From assembly GCA_934249215.1 (NCBI GenBank), contig CAKQKN010000051.1, positions 1 to 6,497 of the forward strand: DNA of 6,497 bases, read 5' to 3'. The notes below the pieces were generated by a model, which was not told the DNA's origin, did no database searches, and worked only from the letters and a program-made list of their open reading frames with translations. Positions 4,714-6,497 of this stretch are shown in pieces. The number at the start of each line of letters is the position of its first letter. The stretch's first letter is position 1. A program made the translations under genes and the position numbers. Source of the stretch: an uncultured Clostridia bacterium. Its GTDB lineage: Bacteria > Bacillota > Clostridia > Christensenellales > Borkfalkiaceae.

Positions 4714-4757
4714 TTCATCATTATTAAATATCCGTTAATTTAAGGAGGAACAATATT

Positions 4758-6383
4758 ATGGCTAAACAGATCAAGTACGGTGAGGACGCAAGAAAATCGC
4801 TCGTAAACGGCGTCAACACCCTTGCAGATACCGTTAAAATAACCCTCGGTCCCAAAGGCAGAAACGTCGTTCTCGATAAAAAATACGGCGCGCCGCTGAT
4901 CACTAACGACGGCGTTACGATCGCGAAAGAGATCGAACTCGAAGATCCGTTCGAGAACATGGGCGCACAGCTCGTTAAAGAGGTTTCGACAAAAACCAAC
5001 GACGTTGCCGGCGACGGCACGACTACCGCGGTCGTTCTCGCACAAGGTATGATTCGCGAAGGAATGAAGAACCTCGCCGCGGGTGCTAACCCCATAATCC
5101 TCAAAAAAGGCATTATGAAAGCGGTCGAAGTCGCGGTCGAGGAACTTAAGAAAAAGAGCAAACCCGTCAGCGGCAAGAACGCCATCGCGCAGGTTGCATC
5201 CATTTCCGCGGGCGACGAAGAAGTCGGTAAGCTCATTTCCGACGCTATGGAAAAAGTCGGCAAAGACGGCGTAATCACCATTCAGGAAAGCAAAACGATG
5301 AAAACCGAACTCACGACCGTCGACGGCATGCAGTTCGACAGAGGATACGCTTCCGCTTATATGGTAACGAACACCGATAAACTGGAAGCCGTGCTCGACA
5401 ATCCTCTGATATTCATCACCGACAAGAAGATTTCTTCTATTCAGGAGATACTGCCTATCATCGAGCCTATCGCACAGCAAGGACAGCGCTTGCTGATCAT
5501 CGCCGAGGAAGTCGAAGGCGACGCGCTTGCCGCACTCGTCGTAAACAAACTCAAAGGCGTGTTCAACTGCGTTGCGGTTAAGGCGCCCGGTTTCGGCGAC
5601 AGAAGAAAAGCTATGCTCGAGGACATCGCGGTTCTAACCGGAGGTCAGGTTCTTTCGTCCGATATGGGCATCGAATTCAAAGACTTTACGCCCGATATGC
5701 TCGGTAAAGCCGCGCAGGTCAAAGTCGACAAGGACAACACCACTATCGTCGACGGCGCGGGCGATCCCGAAGCAATCAAGGCGCGCATCAACGCAATCCG
5801 CGCGCAGATCGAAGAAACGACTTCCGACTATGACAGAGAAAAACTTCAGGAGCGTCTTGCTAAACTTGCGGGCGGCGTAGCCGTCGTCAACGTCGGCGCA
5901 GCAACCGAAGTCGAAATGAAAGAAAAGAAACTGCGTATCGAGGACGCTTTGGCTGCGACGAGAGCCGCTGTCGAAGAAGGTATCGTTCCCGGCGGCGGAG
6001 TTGCGCTGCTCGGCACCGTTCCCGCGCTTAAGAAACTCGTTGCTTCCCTTTCCGGCGAAGAAAAGACGGGCGCGGAAATCATTCTTCGCGTGGTTGAGGA
6101 TCCGCTCAGACAGATCGCGGCGAACGCCGGTCTTGACGGTTCCGTTATCGTAAACAAAATCCTTACTTCCAGAAAAGCCGATTTCGGTTTCGACGCGTTC
6201 AAGAACGAGTACGTCGATATGGTTGAAGCCGGCATCATCGACCCGACCAAGGTTACGAGATCCGCACTTCAGAACGCGGCTTCGATCGCGTCCACCCTGC
6301 TCACGACCGAAAGCATCGTGACTGATATCCCCGCTCCGGAGCCCGCTGCTCCCGCCGGCGGAAATATGGGCGGAATGTACTAA
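4758..6383 (+). CDS. groEL: chaperonin GroEL (Hsp60)
   Basis: This 541-residue protein is a complete group I chaperonin, which forms a double ring of 14 subunits that folds proteins with ATP and GroES. The equatorial ATP site is intact: TLGPKGRNVVLD (29-40), AGDGTTTA (84-91) with Asp86, and GGGVAL (412-417). The ATP-hydrolysis aspartate is Asp396 in RIEDALAATRAAVEEG (Asp398 in E. coli). The apical domain covers roughly 190-370, including the conserved APGFGDRR (276-283). The tail ends GGNMGGMY, the flexible Gly-Met C-terminus that projects into the cavity. An AAGGAGG SD nine bases before the ATG supports the start. It is the second gene of the CIRCE-controlled operon and is followed by a strong terminator. 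Long open frames on the opposite strand here are shadows. Confidence 0.99.
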   Translation: MAKQIKYGEDARKSLVNGVNTLADTVKITLGPKGRNVVLDKKYGAPLITNDGVTIAKEIELEDPFENMGAQLVKEVSTKTNDVAGDGTTTAVVLAQGMIREGMKNLAAGANPIILKKGIMKAVEVAVEELKKKSKPVSGKNAIAQVASISAGDEEVGKLISDAMEKVGKDGVITIQESKTMKTELTTVDGMQFDRGYASAYMVTNTDKLEAVLDNPLIFITDKKISSIQEILPIIEPIAQQGQRLLIIAEEVEGDALAALVVNKLKGVFNCVAVKAPGFGDRRKAMLEDIAVLTGGQVLSSDMGIEFKDFTPDMLGKAAQVKVDKDNTTIVDGAGDPEAIKARINAIRAQIEETTSDYDREKLQERLAKLAGGVAVVNVGAATEVEMKEKKLRIEDALAATRAAVEEGIVPGGGVALLGTVPALKKLVASLSGEEKTGAEIILRVVEDPLRQIAANAGLDGSVIVNKILTSRKADFGFDAFKNEYVDMVEAGIIDPTKVTRSALQNAASIASTLLTTESIVTDIPAPEPAAPAGGNMGGMY

Positions 6384-6407
6384 GCAAAAAATCGTTAACC
6401 GATTAAG

Positions 6408-6444
6408 AAAAAAGTGCCTTGCGAATCCGCAAGGCACTTTTTTT
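6408..6444 (+). terminator. rho-independent terminator of groESL
   Basis: AAAGTGCCTTGCG (6411-6423) and its exact reverse complement (6428-6440) form a 13-bp stem around a 4-nt loop. Flanking A and T runs could extend it to 16 bp. The stem leads into a run of T ending at 6444. It begins 24 nt after the groEL stop. The A-run on the left flank means it could also stop transcripts from the other direction. Confidence 0.95.
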
Positions 6445-6476
6445 GTTTGCTTTGATATTTGTTTGCTTTGATATTT
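6442..6476. repeat. perfect 16-bp tandem repeat after the groEL terminator
   Basis: The unit GTTTGCTTTGATATTT occurs twice head to tail (6445-6460 and 6461-6476), and three further T residues at 6442-6444 continue the 16-bp period. The repeat starts at the T-run of the terminator. The cause is most simply replication slippage. No further copy is visible before the window ends at 6497. Confidence 0.85.
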
Positions 6477-6497
6477 TATTGAGCTTTGAAACGCTCG

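Noticed and set aside
4740..5480. Long open frame antisense to groEL (and another at 5634-6437)
   Set aside because: groEL is certain on the plus strand. Antisense open frames are expected from its codon bias, and neither has a convincing RBS or domain.
6481..6496. GAGC/GCTC inverted repeat at the right edge
   Set aside because: It has only four certain pairs and is cut off by the window end, so it cannot be judged.

Overview
The window looks like a chromosomal housekeeping region of a Gram-positive bacterium, most likely an uncultured member of the Clostridia. The evidence is a groES-groEL operon with a CIRCE operator just after its promoter, strong AGGAGG-type ribosome binding sites, TTGACA/TATAAT promoters, and the order rpmE then a DUF1385 (YqhQ-like) membrane protein, which is common in clostridia. 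No family in the window fixes a genus. I see no mobile element, CRISPR array, tRNA or rRNA.

Layout: (1) Bases 1-1187 hold a minus-strand unit. rpmE (ribosomal protein L31) has a very good promoter and a short structured leader, and is followed by a hairpin terminator. A DUF1385 membrane protein follows and runs off the left edge. (2) Bases 1323-2467 hold a plus-strand single-gene unit. It has its own promoter, RBS and terminator, and encodes a medium-chain dehydrogenase-like protein. This protein keeps the structural-zinc cysteines and the Rossmann fold but seems to have lost most catalytic-zinc ligands. (3) Bases 2476-4083 hold a minus-strand unit read from a promoter near 4055-4083: a cyclophilin-type peptidyl-prolyl isomerase, a small unrecognised 91-residue protein, and a dCTP deaminase that may be bifunctional. 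It converges with the dehydrogenase gene, and hairpins separate the two. (4) Bases 4209-6444 hold the plus-strand groES-groEL operon: A-rich upstream tract, promoter, CIRCE, a long structured leader of about 155 nt, both chaperonin genes, and a strong terminator. A perfect 16-bp tandem repeat lies just after that terminator.

The genes cover translation (L31), protein folding (GroESL, cyclophilin) and nucleotide supply (Dcd). Only GroES and GroEL clearly work as one machine. The cyclophilin and GroESL units are divergent neighbours that share an intergenic region, but I see a CIRCE only on the groE side.

I did not find a clear new system. The items most worth a second look are the zinc-site-degenerate dehydrogenase, the small protein between the cyclophilin and dcd genes, the perfect palindrome covering the rpmE -35 box, and the structured groE leader.
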